Shown piece after piece: positions 24,834 to 33,710 of a stretch of DNA of 38,897 nucleotides. The notes beneath the pieces were generated by a model. It saw only the letters and a program-made list of their open reading frames with translations. It searched no databases and was not told where the DNA came from. Position numbers and translations under genes: made by a program. Every line of letters starts with the position of its first letter. Position 1 is the stretch's first letter. The stretch spans positions 1-38,897 of the forward strand of contig PXYT01000037.1 of assembly GCA_003023725.1 (NCBI GenBank). Direction: 5' to 3'. Source of the stretch: Sulfobacillus benefaciens (GTDB taxonomy: Bacteria; Bacillota; Sulfobacillia; Sulfobacillales; Sulfobacillaceae).

Positions 24834-26591
24834 TTATTTTTTAATAATGTATTGTTGCGGAATGCTGTGGCTTCTATTCTTCGCTTCCCGGAGTTTTCGA
24901 GCGTCACCATAGGGCCACAGGACCGCTCCAGCCAGGAGGGCGCATTCGGCTGCCCAGTCGTCCTTGGCTTTCTCCGCGAGCTTTTTCCATTGGTGACGAG
25001 TGATGAGCGTGTCCAGGTCCGCTGAAAATTCTTCGTTATCCCCAGGATCTAACGTCTTTAGGGCAGAAGTTTCTGGCATTGGTCCCAAATACAACACCGG
25101 GTTGTGATATCGTCCGACGTGCCTAACGGAGAAATATTGCGAGGCAACAAGGCTCTTGATCCAGGTGATTATTTGAGACATGGAGTAGACGCCACGAAAT
25201 CGGCCATAGTCGGGATCGTGTGCGTAGTCTTTGGATAAGATTTTCTCTTCGCGGCTGCCTGCCAGAATCCCGGCCAGGGTTTTGGCTCCCATTTTTTGGG
25301 GATGCCGTCTCAGGATGTCGGACAGACAGACGATCACTTCGTTAGGCGGGAAGGAGCGGAGAGTTAGTTGAAGAAGATTGATCAATTGCATGCCGTGATC
25401 AGCAAATTGGGAAGCTAGGTCTTCTAGACTCGGATGCGGCTCACATTCCGGTGCAAGTCGGTAGCCTTCGTGCGTGCTGCTGAGACGGGGATGTTGCCAC
25501 GCCTGAGCCCATCGATAGAGGTTTTCGTAGGAACGTTTCACATTTGGGATGTTGTGTATGGCAATGGGGACTGTCTCCCACTGTTTTTGAACGTGGCACC
25601 AAACTGCCTGTCCCTGGGTTTCCCATAATTGCTGCAACATGGTGCAGCCTTTTGAATTGAGGATGCCGGGGTCGGCCGCCAGAATAGCTTCATCCTCCCT
25701 GAAACGGTGCTCGTACCCGGGAACGTCGGATACGCGCGGAAGTTGCCTGGATTTCCATTTTCTCTTGTCATAACGGACAGGCTCAAGCGGCGTGTCGCAA
25801 AGTAAGAGCCGCAGTTGTTGTAAACGAAGAAAAGCCTGGTGGGATCTGGGTGTCCACAGAATGTCGGTGGATGTTTGAAGGGATAGTGCGGCAGCAACCA
25901 TTGACTCTACGCGGGTCCAGTCCGGGATTTGGTGAACGAAAGCCGACTGTCTGAACCAAATATCCGAGAGATTTCGGATAAGGTCTGCCGAATGTTTAAA
26001 AAAACCGTCGTCTTCAGGGTGCAGATTATCGGTATTGATAAGACGGCGGGGATTAAACGAAAAGGCATGCGACCACGAGCATTCAGGGCAGGTAAGTTGA
26101 ATGCTTCTCCAGAGAAACAAAAAGTCCGGGTGAAGTGTGTGGCACGCCATGGGAGATATCGGAATATCCACAGACCATGAGGAAATCAAATCATTTACCG
26201 CAGTCCATGCTTCTTCGTGGGATTTGTGGAAGCGATCCAAAAGAAATTGCCGGGTCTCTTCGTTGATGTCCCGGGAGGGCGGGATGAAGTCATTTTCGGT
26301 TAAAGAAGGTACAGGCTGATTGTCTTTGAGCTGCCGGACAATGCTTAGAGCCATTTGGTCGGTGATACGCAGGATCCATGATAGAGACGGGTCGCGGTAA
26401 AGTGCCGCAACATATTGCCAGACTTTTCGGGGGATGAGAATCTGCCCGCGAAACAAGATATTTCTTTTATGTGATAGTTTTACCGAATGCGTTTTCCATG
26501 CTGGCAAAGTCGGATCAATTTGCATAAGGCGTTCGCGGATCAGTTTTTCTATAACGGGGATATCCTGATTGGTCAGAGAGACATTTGTCAC
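24834..26591 (-). CDS. Unknown protein with RQC-like winged helix, third gene of a MoxR-VWA operon
   Basis: This 585-residue protein is not recognised over most of its length. Residues about 436-503 look like an RQC-type winged helix, the DNA-binding domain that follows the helicase core in RecQ. They comprise TLAGILAGSREEKIL, a YAHDPDYGRFRGV stretch and MSQIITWIKSLVASQYFSV, and end with NPVLYLGP. There is no helicase motif, Walker A or DExH. A CPEC (168-171) with a preceding Cys-His (150-151) could be part of a metal site, but only three or four ligands are visible. No signal peptide or membrane helix is seen, so it should be cytosolic. Its ATG overlaps the VWA gene stop by 4 bases, so all three genes are translationally coupled and likely act as one complex. 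Confidence 0.75.
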   Translation of the reverse strand: MTNVSLTNQDIPVIEKLIRERLMQIDPTLPAWKTHSVKLSHKRNILFRGQILIPRKVWQYVAALYRDPSLSWILRITDQMALSIVRQLKDNQPVPSLTENDFIPPSRDINEETRQFLLDRFHKSHEEAWTAVNDLISSWSVDIPISPMACHTLHPDFLFLWRSIQLTCPECSWSHAFSFNPRRLINTDNLHPEDDGFFKHSADLIRNLSDIWFRQSAFVHQIPDWTRVESMVAAALSLQTSTDILWTPRSHQAFLRLQQLRLLLCDTPLEPVRYDKRKWKSRQLPRVSDVPGYEHRFREDEAILAADPGILNSKGCTMLQQLWETQGQAVWCHVQKQWETVPIAIHNIPNVKRSYENLYRWAQAWQHPRLSSTHEGYRLAPECEPHPSLEDLASQFADHGMQLINLLQLTLRSFPPNEVIVCLSDILRRHPQKMGAKTLAGILAGSREEKILSKDYAHDPDYGRFRGVYSMSQIITWIKSLVASQYFSVRHVGRYHNPVLYLGPMPETSALKTLDPGDNEEFSADLDTLITRHQWKKLAEKAKDDWAAECALLAGAVLWPYGDARKLREAKNRSHSIPQQYIIKK

Positions 26592-28051
26592 AATATCACC
26601 ATCCCGGGAAGTTTCTGAAGAAAGTCGACTAACTGATTAAATCTTGCGATCTCGACAAATCGGGCATACGGTTTATAGCGGGCGACAGACGAATCTCCCA
26701 GATTCCACTGACTGCGCGGTTCGGGATTAAGCCAATAAATGGCATGCACCCTACGGCTGATGGCACGGAAACGATCTACTTCGGGCGGGTAGCGGTTACT
26801 GCGAGCATCTCCTAATACGAATACGATGGGGTTGTCATCAAAAACTGAGGCATATACCCTCGTCATTTGTTTCCACAGCGCACCGTAGTCTGAGAAGCCT
26901 TGGTAGTCTATGGAGGCATGATTAAGAACTTGGTAGATGAGTTGATGATAGCCCTGGCCGGCAAAGTGCCGTGTGATCTCGTCGGCGGAAGAGACAAACG
27001 CAAAGTGTCGAATTCTTCCCTCGAAGATTTGGTGGAGTCCATAGAGAAAGGCCAGGAAAAGAGAAGACACAGATTGCACTGACCCTGAAATATCGCATAA
27101 GGTCACAATCCGGCGAATGCGCCTAGGCCTCGCCGTCTTAATAAGAATGGCCGGCTCTCCGAATGTGGCCAGACTACGCTTAATTGTCTGGCGGTAATTG
27201 AATACCAAATGTTTTCGCCTTATCTCATGCCCGCGGGAAAAATCTCCTTGCAGATGTTTGGCCAGACTATGGATGGCGGCCGTTAAAGTGTCGCGGTAGG
27301 TGTCCGGCAAGGGGGCTAAGGGTGCATTCCATTCTTGAGTCGATAAGTGCAGAATGTCGGACGACGATAAGTGTTCAGGTTGGTGAAAGTAACCGTTGTC
27401 GCGATTGCGCCGGACGGACCTAAAAGACGAGGGGGACAGTCGCTCCACTACTTCGATCAGACGCCGATAACGCTGCAACACTTCTTCGACATTTGGCCAG
27501 TTTTCTGGGTTAATGATTTGTTGCCGGGCTAAAGCAGCAAGATGCCGCACGATCCAGGTTTTGTCCTGTTGTGTTAACGGATGACGGAAAACAAGAATGG
27601 CGCTGTTTTGATAATGGCCCTCCAAAAATGCTTCAAATGAGGCCAGTTGGCGGGGACCATTGGCTAACCGCTGCAAAAGGGCGTGTTTCCATGATTTCGA
27701 TAACGCTTTTTGGGGAGACGGTGTTGCCGAGTGGAAGATAGCAGGTTCCAGTGTCATGGCCCATTGCCCCGTTGCTTCTTCCGCTCGGGTGTCGTTACGT
27801 GGTGAGAAGTACTCCCAGAATTGTTTGCGAAAGAGGTCGTCTTGAGCAGATGACTTAACCAAGCACGGGTGAATCGTAAGATAGAACTCCAAAAGCGAAT
27901 GCGGCTTAAGAATGGCGCAAGCCATCTCGGCTGTAACCAAATCGTCCGTGGTCACAATGAAGTGGTGGCGGCGCAGGGTGTTGGCAAACCCTGTCAAAGA
28001 CTGGTTAAAATCGGCAGCTGTTAATGCTGCCGAACTAATGGAAGAATTCAT
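26588..28051 (-). CDS. CoxE-type VWA-domain protein
   Basis: The C-terminal third of this 487-residue protein is a von Willebrand A domain of the CoxE type. The MIDAS is Asp320-x-Ser322-x-Ser324 in LCDISGSV; the later metal-site positions are around FSDYG (387-389) and Asp415 in LGDARSN. The end, HAIYWLNPEPRSQWNLGDSS, is a typical CoxE finish. Residues 1-300 are mostly helical and family-specific. CoxE-like proteins work as adaptors of MoxR ATPases, bringing a metal-dependent grip on the target. The gene start overlaps the MoxR stop by 4 bases and its own stop overlaps the next start by 4. No CO-dehydrogenase genes are in the window, so a Cox-like role is not supported. Confidence 0.9.
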   Translation of the reverse strand: MNSSISSAALTAADFNQSLTGFANTLRRHHFIVTTDDLVTAEMACAILKPHSLLEFYLTIHPCLVKSSAQDDLFRKQFWEYFSPRNDTRAEEATGQWAMTLEPAIFHSATPSPQKALSKSWKHALLQRLANGPRQLASFEAFLEGHYQNSAILVFRHPLTQQDKTWIVRHLAALARQQIINPENWPNVEEVLQRYRRLIEVVERLSPSSFRSVRRNRDNGYFHQPEHLSSSDILHLSTQEWNAPLAPLPDTYRDTLTAAIHSLAKHLQGDFSRGHEIRRKHLVFNYRQTIKRSLATFGEPAILIKTARPRRIRRIVTLCDISGSVQSVSSLFLAFLYGLHQIFEGRIRHFAFVSSADEITRHFAGQGYHQLIYQVLNHASIDYQGFSDYGALWKQMTRVYASVFDDNPIVFVLGDARSNRYPPEVDRFRAISRRVHAIYWLNPEPRSQWNLGDSSVARYKPYARFVEIARFNQLVDFLQKLPGMVIL

Positions 28052-28965
28052 GGGCGGGATTTTCTTTCTGCTATTTGGCGTCCCAGCGCCATATCCCGTG
28101 GGTGTTTGGCGAAAATGGGCAATGTCTCGTCAACGTTGTCAGGGGTGAGCGGACGTGGGTTTTCTCCGGTAAGACATAGCGCGGTGGCCAGTTCAACGGC
28201 TTCGGCTATAGACGGGAGATGATGAGGTTTGGCATGTCGGTAGGAGGCAAGAAATTCCGCGACATCCTTAGCAAAGGATTCGCTGGCCTGCGGAACTTGA
28301 GACTGAATAATGGCGGCTTCGCGCTGACGATCCGGCAGCTCAATCCAGACATAAAGACATCGGCGGCGTAAGGCATCGGAAAGCTCCCGACTGCGGTTGG
28401 AAGTCAGGATAACTAGGGGTTTTTGAACAGCCTGGATGGTTCCAAATTCCGGAATGGAGAGTGAGAATTCGGATAAGGGCTCGAGTAACAAGGCCTCGAA
28501 TTCTCTGTCGGCCCGGTCGATCTCGTCAATCAGCAAAACCCGCGGCTTATGATCCGCCGGATCCAACGCCTCAAGTACCGGGCGGCGCGTCAGAAACGGC
28601 CTACCCCACAATGGCAATAATTCCTCCAACTCGGCAACCGCCTGATCGAAACTGCGCTGGCCAAGGATTGCCGCCAGAGGTTCACGTAATGCGTTGATAT
28701 AGAGTAATTGTTTAGCATAATGATATTCATAGAGTGCCTGCGATGCGTCGATCCCCTCATAACATTGCAGACGTATAAACGATGCTTCTAAGATGTGGGC
28801 CGCCGTTCTGGCTAAAAATGTCTTGCCGGCCCCAGGCGGCCCCTCGACCAATAACGGTTTTTCTAAGGATTGAGCCAGGGACAGCGCGATGGTAATTTCC
28901 GGCGTGGGGATATAGTGCCGGGAAACCAGTGATTCCTTCCACGCGTCCGGAGTGAGGATTGTCAT
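28048..28965 (-). CDS. MoxR-family AAA+ ATPase (CoxD-like)
   Basis: The 305-residue ATPase has Walker A GPPGAGKT at residues 42-49, Walker B VLLIDEIDRAD from 143, sensor 1 in ILTSNRSREL near 187 and an arginine-finger run RRR near 200, followed by a small helical lid. The CYEGIDASQALYEY stretch is typical of the MoxR/CoxD branch. MoxR ATPases form hexamers and, with a VWA partner, remodel or metallate target proteins. ATG 28965 follows GGTGGGAG. It is the first gene of a three-gene unit with 4-base overlaps. The target of this unit is unknown and the third gene has no recognised function. Confidence 0.93.
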   Translation of the reverse strand: MTILTPDAWKESLVSRHYIPTPEITIALSLAQSLEKPLLVEGPPGAGKTFLARTAAHILEASFIRLQCYEGIDASQALYEYHYAKQLLYINALREPLAAILGQRSFDQAVAELEELLPLWGRPFLTRRPVLEALDPADHKPRVLLIDEIDRADREFEALLLEPLSEFSLSIPEFGTIQAVQKPLVILTSNRSRELSDALRRRCLYVWIELPDRQREAAIIQSQVPQASESFAKDVAEFLASYRHAKPHHLPSIAEAVELATALCLTGENPRPLTPDNVDETLPIFAKHPRDMALGRQIAERKSRP

Positions 28966-29060
28966 AAACTCCCACCTTTTTCTTAAAACAGGATTTTTGA
29001 GATTTCGTGGTTATGGTGATGTAAGAGAACCAGGCCACAAACGCTTATTTGAATGCCTCC

Positions 29061-29069
29061 ATTGTAGCA
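29061..29069 (-). promoter_or_regulatory. Possible extended -10 promoter of the MoxR operon
   Basis: On the leftward strand TG-C-TACAAT (29068-29061) is an extended -10 about 95 bases before the moxR ATG. No good -35 precedes it. The same TGCTACAAT string is found before the hut regulator gene. Confidence 0.35.
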
Positions 29070-29457
29070 AGCATATGTTGACGAACACTGGCAATTGTTG
29101 TGACAGGGGGACCCCGCAATCATGTTTTAGGGCTGGAAACACCGGGATATGATGAGCGGTACGCTGAGATCTGAACACGATGATGACGGCCCCCGGATAT
29201 CCTCGGGGTCTCTTGTCATAAAAAGAAACCCGAACCAATGAACCAAGCAACGGGTCCGAGTCTCAAGGGTGGGCAACCAGGGGGCTGCTCTCCTCATTTG
29301 AGAGAGCCTCTGTCAGGCATCTTGTTGGGAATCGATCACACTTCGCTCTTTAAAAATTTTACGCCTATTTAGTTTATTAAAGAGGGGTGTGGCAGATTCG
29401 TTTTTTCTTCGTAGCAGCCGTCACTACCAAAGTTAGCGGCTATTTTTGTCTGGTCTT
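29070..29457. other. Intergenic region with several inverted repeats, no gene
   Basis: No credible gene is present. Structures seen are CCCC...GGGG arms around a GGATATCC core near 29190-29206, a GCTCTC/GAGAGC hairpin at 29287-29307, and a perfect 8-bp repeat CTCTTTAA (29346-29353) / TTAAAGAG (29377-29384) with a 23-base spacer. Close to the methyltransferase stop an AGCCG/CGGCT pair is followed by ATTTTTG (29432-29447), a weak rightward terminator. What these do is unknown; a structured RNA is one possibility. Confidence 0.35.
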
Positions 29458-30309
29458 TTAATCTGATCGTTCGCTTTGAGTTTTCCTTGCCCAAAAGTAG
29501 CCGCTGCTATTGGACAGTTTCAGATGACCATATTGGTGAAAGTGGGGGCGGACCACGTTTTCCATGGTTCGGAGCAATTGCTCTTTGAGTGCAGACTGAC
29601 GGTACCGTGCGGGGATTCCCTGCCAGCAAAAACCCGAGCCATAATACGATAAATAGGGGCCGACACCGGGGAATAGAAGTCCTGCCGGCTCTTCCACGAT
29701 ATGAACGGGTACGGGGAAAAATTGAGCGCCGTTTGCCAGAGAAAAACGATCGATTCCGCTAGGAGGCTCGTATGGAATTCCCAGGGTGCGGACCACTTGC
29801 TCATGATACACCCTCATTTCGCGGTAGCTGTTACTGCCATTGGTGCCGGTCAATAAAAGACCGCCGGGACGCACCAGTGCCCAAGCTTTTGACAGAACGT
29901 CACTGATATCAGAAACGTGGTATAGCATGAAGTGAAGTCCAACCCAGTCGAATGACTCGGGAGACTCATCCGGCGCTTCGGCACGGCCGTGCCGGACAGA
30001 TGCCTTGGGGTCGCCTTGCAGACGGTTCTCAAGCTGTTTAACCATAGCGGGCGATTGGTCCACGGCTTCGTAAAGACAGTGCCGACCGACAAGTTGCCTA
30101 ATCCGCTGGTACCAGGCTCCGGTTCCGGCTCCGATGTCGAGAATTTTTCGCGGAACCGATAGCGTCAGGGCGTGACGGGTCATGATATCGAAAACATTTT
30201 CGGTTTGAAGACTGTAGCGTTCATGGCTCAGGATCCGTGTGGCAAGGCCATCTCGGGTTTTGTAGGAGTCGTGCACGAATTTGGGATCCAAAAATTGATC
30301 GGTGTCCAT
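29458..30309 (-). CDS. Class I SAM-dependent methyltransferase
   Basis: The 283-residue protein has the Rossmann methyltransferase core: motif I ILDIGAGTGAWYQRI with the Gly-rich SAM loop, an acidic end of strand 2 (YEAVDQSP), a motif III/IV region in FDWVGLHFMLYHVSDISDVL and LVRPGGLLLTGTNG as the next strand-turn. Residues from about 170 onward vary, so the substrate cannot be read; small-molecule methylation is more likely than rRNA or protein. The longer upstream frame is not used: ATG 30309 lies six to seven bases after AAAGGAGAG. It is a single gene without an evident partner. Confidence 0.9.
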   Translation of the reverse strand: MDTDQFLDPKFVHDSYKTRDGLATRILSHERYSLQTENVFDIMTRHALTLSVPRKILDIGAGTGAWYQRIRQLVGRHCLYEAVDQSPAMVKQLENRLQGDPKASVRHGRAEAPDESPESFDWVGLHFMLYHVSDISDVLSKAWALVRPGGLLLTGTNGSNSYREMRVYHEQVVRTLGIPYEPPSGIDRFSLANGAQFFPVPVHIVEEPAGLLFPGVGPYLSYYGSGFCWQGIPARYRQSALKEQLLRTMENVVRPHFHQYGHLKLSNSSGYFWARKTQSERSD

Positions 30310-30735
30310 TGTTGCTCTCCTTTGATTGATAGGTATCCGCCTATCATGGTGGATCAGCTGGAGGATTTTGTTCCTGTGCCCAGTATAGAACGGAATGTGA
30401 AAATGACGCAAATCGGCGGATGATTCGCATTGACTGTGGCTCGCCTCGGGCTTTCCCAGACTTATGGCGAGGCTTCGACATGACGATAAAGCCGGAGCGT
30501 CCAAAGCGTCCGGCAACGGTGGCCTCAAGTCGAATGCCTATTGGAGCGGGGTCCTATTTCCGTCGTGCTGTCGGAAAACGTCTGGCTCTTTTCGTGAACC
30601 TGATCCACAATGGGAATAACGGACGCCGGAATTTTCTGGGGAAAGCTTAAGGGGATTGGCGAAAGAAAGAATTTGTTTTAACCGGTCGTTAAGAGAGGAA
30701 TGCATGAGCAAGGAAGGAAAGCAAGGAGGAAAGCC
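30310..30735. other. Divergent intergenic region, no supported gene
   Basis: A 76-codon frame (30420-30650) has no ribosome site and no recognised sequence. GC-rich repeats such as GGAGCGTCC/GCGTCC near 30496-30513 are visible. The region separates the methyltransferase gene (leftward) from the zinc-ribbon gene (rightward) and should hold both promoters; none is convincing by eye. Confidence 0.3.
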
Positions 30736-31122
30736 ATGGATGTAAGCAATTGGAAGACGTTTAAAGACAAAGCGCTGACGGCTGTTAACAATGCCGCACA
30801 AGAAGTGGATCATCAACTGGCTCTCACGAAACTGCGGGTCCAGTTAAAACACGACCAGGATTTGCTGGATCGGGAGTACCAACGCCTCGGGACTGTCTGT
30901 TACCAAAGCCTGAGCAAAACAGGTTCGGTTAGCACCGGAAGCCCCGACATCGCCCCGATTCTTACCAATATCTCACGCTATCAGGATGCATTGAGAGCGT
31001 CTCAAAAGGCCGTGGATGAGGCTGCGGCGTCCAGCAGCCGAACGAAATGTCCGGCATGTGGTACTGAAATTACCACTCCGCAGGCCAAATTCTGTTCGAG
31101 CTGTGGAAATGTCCTCTCGTAG
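30736..31122 (+). CDS. Zinc-ribbon protein with coiled-coil region
   Basis: The 128-residue protein begins with a helical, charged region (about residues 8-90, heptad-like LALTKLRVQLKHDQDLLDRE) and ends with a small zinc ribbon, CPACG, a short spacer, then CSSCGN, giving four Cys ligands. Such proteins are common in Firmicutes, often without known function. The start is ATG 30736 just after AAGGAGG; a longer frame upstream lacks a site. It is followed by a strong hairpin terminator, so it is a single-gene unit. Confidence 0.8.
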   Translation: MDVSNWKTFKDKALTAVNNAAQEVDHQLALTKLRVQLKHDQDLLDREYQRLGTVCYQSLSKTGSVSTGSPDIAPILTNISRYQDALRASQKAVDEAAASSSRTKCPACGTEITTPQAKFCSSCGNVLS

Positions 31123-31179
31123 TTCACTTTTGGCAGTGGTACACAAACACTAATCACGTAAAGTTTTCTCATCGGCTAG

Positions 31180-31230
31180 CCGGGTTCGGAACAGGAAGTC
31201 ATGGTCGTTTCGAACCCGGGTTTGTTTTGC
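31180..31230 (+). terminator. Rho-independent terminator of the zinc-ribbon gene
   Basis: CCGGGTTCG (31180-31188) and CGAACCCGG (31211-31219) pair perfectly around a 22-base loop and are followed by GTTTGTTTTG. The T tract is on the right, so it serves rightward transcripts. The loop is large, so strength is uncertain. Confidence 0.6.
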
Positions 31231-31309
31231 ATTGATTAGGGAAAAATCTGTTGGCGTGAGACGTGATGGAGCAAAGCGGCCCAGTGTTAAGACCGTCATC
31301 GTGCCGGCA

Positions 31310-32023
31310 CTAGGTAAGGCCAAAGTAGGCCGCCTTAATGTGTGCATCGGCATCTAAATCCTGGGGTGTACCTTGAAACCGGATTTGTCCGTTATCTAAA
31401 ACATAGACATAATGGGCACCCTCCAGAAATTTTACGTTTTGTTCGGCAATGAGAAACGCAGGACCGTGAGAGCGGTAGGTGTTAAGGATCTGGATCATTT
31501 CATTCACCATAACCGGAGCCAGGCCGGCGGAGGGCTCATCCATGAGAATCAAACGGGGCTGCCCCATCAGTACTTTGGCGAAAGCCAGAATCTTTCGTTG
31601 CCCTCCACTGAGGCTTGAGGCAGGATTCTTGCGTTTTTCGTATAAGATTGGCAGTTGCTGATAAAGCGAGCGGATTTGTTGTCGGCGAAGAGTACGGGTG
31701 AGATAATAGCCGCCAATGTTTAAATTGTCTTCGACACTTAAACTGGCAATGACCCCTATTTCCGACAGGTAAGCCAGTCCGGCGCGAACCCGCGCGCTGG
31801 GGCCCAGTCGGGTAATATCCTGAGTGTCCAGGACAATCTGCCCGGCATGTACCGGAAGAAGGCCCATAAGGGATTTGAGCAAAGTGGTCTTGCCGGATCC
31901 GTTAGCGCCTAAGAGGACCACTTGCGTTCCGGCTTCAACATCCAAATTGACATCAGTTAACACATTCAGTGAATTATAGCCGACGTAAAGTGAGGAAATG
32001 TGTAACAAGGCCATGTTTAGCAT
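31310..32023 (-). CDS. livF: Branched-chain amino-acid ABC transporter ATPase LivF
   Basis: This 237-residue ATPase has Walker A GANGSGKT, the LivF-type GLAYLSEIGVIASLSVEDNL region, signature LSGGQRKILAFAKVL, Walker B LILMDEPSAGLAP and the switch His replaced by Gln in IAEQN, the LivF norm. With LivG it powers uptake through LivHM. Three in-frame ATGs are close together (32044, 32023, 32014); 32023 is chosen because AAGGGG lies upstream at good spacing. It is the last gene of the leftward operon livK-like, livH, livM, livG, livF. Confidence 0.92.
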   Translation of the reverse strand: MLNMALLHISSLYVGYNSLNVLTDVNLDVEAGTQVVLLGANGSGKTTLLKSLMGLLPVHAGQIVLDTQDITRLGPSARVRAGLAYLSEIGVIASLSVEDNLNIGGYYLTRTLRRQQIRSLYQQLPILYEKRKNPASSLSGGQRKILAFAKVLMGQPRLILMDEPSAGLAPVMVNEMIQILNTYRSHGPAFLIAEQNVKFLEGAHYVYVLDNGQIRFQGTPQDLDADAHIKAAYFGLT

Positions 32024-32050
32024 CCCATCCCCTTCAGTATTCATTACCCG

Positions 32051-32764
32051 TTAAGACCCGGTGCCAAGATAGACTGCCGAAACGGTGGGGTCCTGAGCCG
32101 CGCGGCTCAGGGAACCTTGGAATATTTCCTTGCCGGCATTCATCACCATGACCCGTTCGGTTAATTGATTAACAAATCCCAGATGATGTTCGACCACAAT
32201 GAGGGCAATATCCTGTTGAGCCAGCGCCTGGAGATGATCTGCAACCACTTGCAATTCCTGATGGCTGAGACCCGCAGCCAGTTCGTCAATTAACAGAATT
32301 CGAGGGCCGGCAGCTAAAGCCCGTGCCAGATCCAGCAACTTTTGCTGACTGCTGTTCAGTTGCAGGGCCAATTGATTTTTGACGGGAGCCAGACCCACAA
32401 AGTCCAAAGCCTGTTGAGGGCTCATAGCCGGTTTTCGGCCGTAATGGTAGGCTAAGGCAATGTTTTCCTCAACACTCAACGATTTGAAAGGTTTGGGTAT
32501 TTGAAAGGTTCGGTTAATACCCATGCGTGCCCGTTTGTGCATGGGCCAGTGGGTAATATCTTGTTCCTGAGACCGAACGCCCCCTGAATCGGGATAGTAA
32601 AGGCCGGCAATAACGTTAATGAGTGTCGTTTTCCCTGAGCCGTTAGGTCCGACAAGGCCTAGAATCTCGCCTGGCGCGAGAGTTCCGCTGACTCCGTCGA
32701 GGGCGCGAAACGCACCAAATTTCTTGACAATATTCTCGAAGATTAAGATGGGTTCACGGGACAT
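32051..32764 (-). CDS. livG: Branched-chain amino-acid ABC transporter ATPase LivG, unusual signature loop
   Basis: The 237-residue protein has Walker A GPNGSGKTT, the LivG-type MGINRTFQIPKPFKSLSVEEN and IVVEHHLGFVNQLTERVMVM with switch His. The signature loop is odd: LNSSQQKLLDLARAL stands where LivG usually has a (S)YGQQRRLEIARAL type sequence, and Walker B reads ILLIDELAAGLS with Leu in place of Pro after the catalytic Glu. The Asp, Glu and Gln are kept, so activity is plausible. It overlaps the livM end by 11 bases and lies a few bases from the livF gene. Confidence 0.9.
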   Translation of the reverse strand: MSREPILIFENIVKKFGAFRALDGVSGTLAPGEILGLVGPNGSGKTTLINVIAGLYYPDSGGVRSQEQDITHWPMHKRARMGINRTFQIPKPFKSLSVEENIALAYHYGRKPAMSPQQALDFVGLAPVKNQLALQLNSSQQKLLDLARALAAGPRILLIDELAAGLSHQELQVVADHLQALAQQDIALIVVEHHLGFVNQLTERVMVMNAGKEIFQGSLSRAAQDPTVSAVYLGTGS

Positions 32765-33710
32765 AATTTCCCCTCCGCTGAATTAACGAAATAATACCTC
32801 CAGGAAGAAAAAGGACGAGCGCTACGATTAATAGTCCATAGATGAGCTGAAAATATTGCGGATCGGAAATTCCTATCGCGTTATAGAGCCCGTAAAGCAC
32901 AATAGAGCCCAGAACGGGACCTGTCACTGTTCCGTAGCCCCCGAATAGGGTGAATACGATAGCAAGGATACTGATGTTCAAGTCAAAAACGGTGTTCGGG
33001 TAAAACACTGATAAATGCCATCCGAAAATGGCCCCGGTCAGACCCGCAATCAAAGCCGACAATAGCCACACAATGGAACGGGAGCGCACAACGGCGATAC
33101 CGGCCATAGCAGCACTAACCGGGTCTTCGCGGATAGCCATAAGCGCTCTTCCGAAGGGCATATTGCGGATAAAAATCACGGTAACGGTAGTCAAAACCAG
33201 TACAATGACCATGGCCACGTAGGATGTGACGGGATGGTAACTTTGAGTCAGTTGTTCTCCATATGGTCCATTGGTGATGTGAATCATGGCGGAATTGGAG
33301 ACAACATTGCTTAGAACTTCTGCTGCCGCGAGCGAGCTTATGGCGAAATATGCGCCGGATAAGCGCAGAAGCGGTAAAAAAATAATAGCTATAATCGCAG
33401 ACAACAATCCTCCCATAACGACTGCCAGAAGTCCCGGAAAATGCAGTAATTGAATGCTAATGGCCATTCCGTAGGCTCCGATGCCAAAGAATCCAACGTA
33501 TCCAAACGGCAAATAGCCCGTAAATCCGTACAGGAGGTTGACTCCTTGTGCCAAGGCCATAAATGCCATCATTTGAAACAATATGGCCTGATTCGCGTAA
33601 ACAAAGGGGGACAGCGAAAACCCTACCAGCACCAAAAATGGGATGACTCCATTAATTAAGAGCCTTCCCCGCTGCCTTTTGCCGGCTTCGACGAGTTGTG
33701 TGTTAAGCAT
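32754..33710 (-). CDS. livM: Branched-chain amino-acid ABC transporter permease LivM
   Basis: The 318-residue membrane protein has about eight to ten transmembrane helices and LivM/LivH-family signatures: NLLYGFTGYLPFGYVGFFGIGAYG near the start, RALMAIREDPVSAAMAGI with the EAA-like cytoplasmic loop that docks the ATPases, and FTLFGGYGTVTGPVLGSI near the end. ATG 33710 follows AAGGGGG; a longer frame upstream lies within livH. It overlaps livH by 8 bases and livG by 11, so these genes are translationally coupled. Confidence 0.93.
   Translation of the reverse strand: MLNTQLVEAGKRQRGRLLINGVIPFLVLVGFSLSPFVYANQAILFQMMAFMALAQGVNLLYGFTGYLPFGYVGFFGIGAYGMAISIQLLHFPGLLAVVMGGLLSAIIAIIFLPLLRLSGAYFAISSLAAAEVLSNVVSNSAMIHITNGPYGEQLTQSYHPVTSYVAMVIVLVLTTVTVIFIRNMPFGRALMAIREDPVSAAMAGIAVVRSRSIVWLLSALIAGLTGAIFGWHLSVFYPNTVFDLNISILAIVFTLFGGYGTVTGPVLGSIVLYGLYNAIGISDPQYFQLIYGLLIVALVLFLPGGIISLIQRRGNYVP

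Noticed and set aside
29266-29282. GGGTGGGCAACC resembles a T-box antiterminator motif
   Set aside because: It does not match the conserved T-box core, and the leftward MoxR and methyltransferase genes are not expected T-box targets in this orientation.
31205-31222. GGTTCGAAAC on the leftward strand resembles a tRNA T-arm
   Set aside because: The stem bases do not match and the sequence is fully explained as one arm of a long terminator hairpin.
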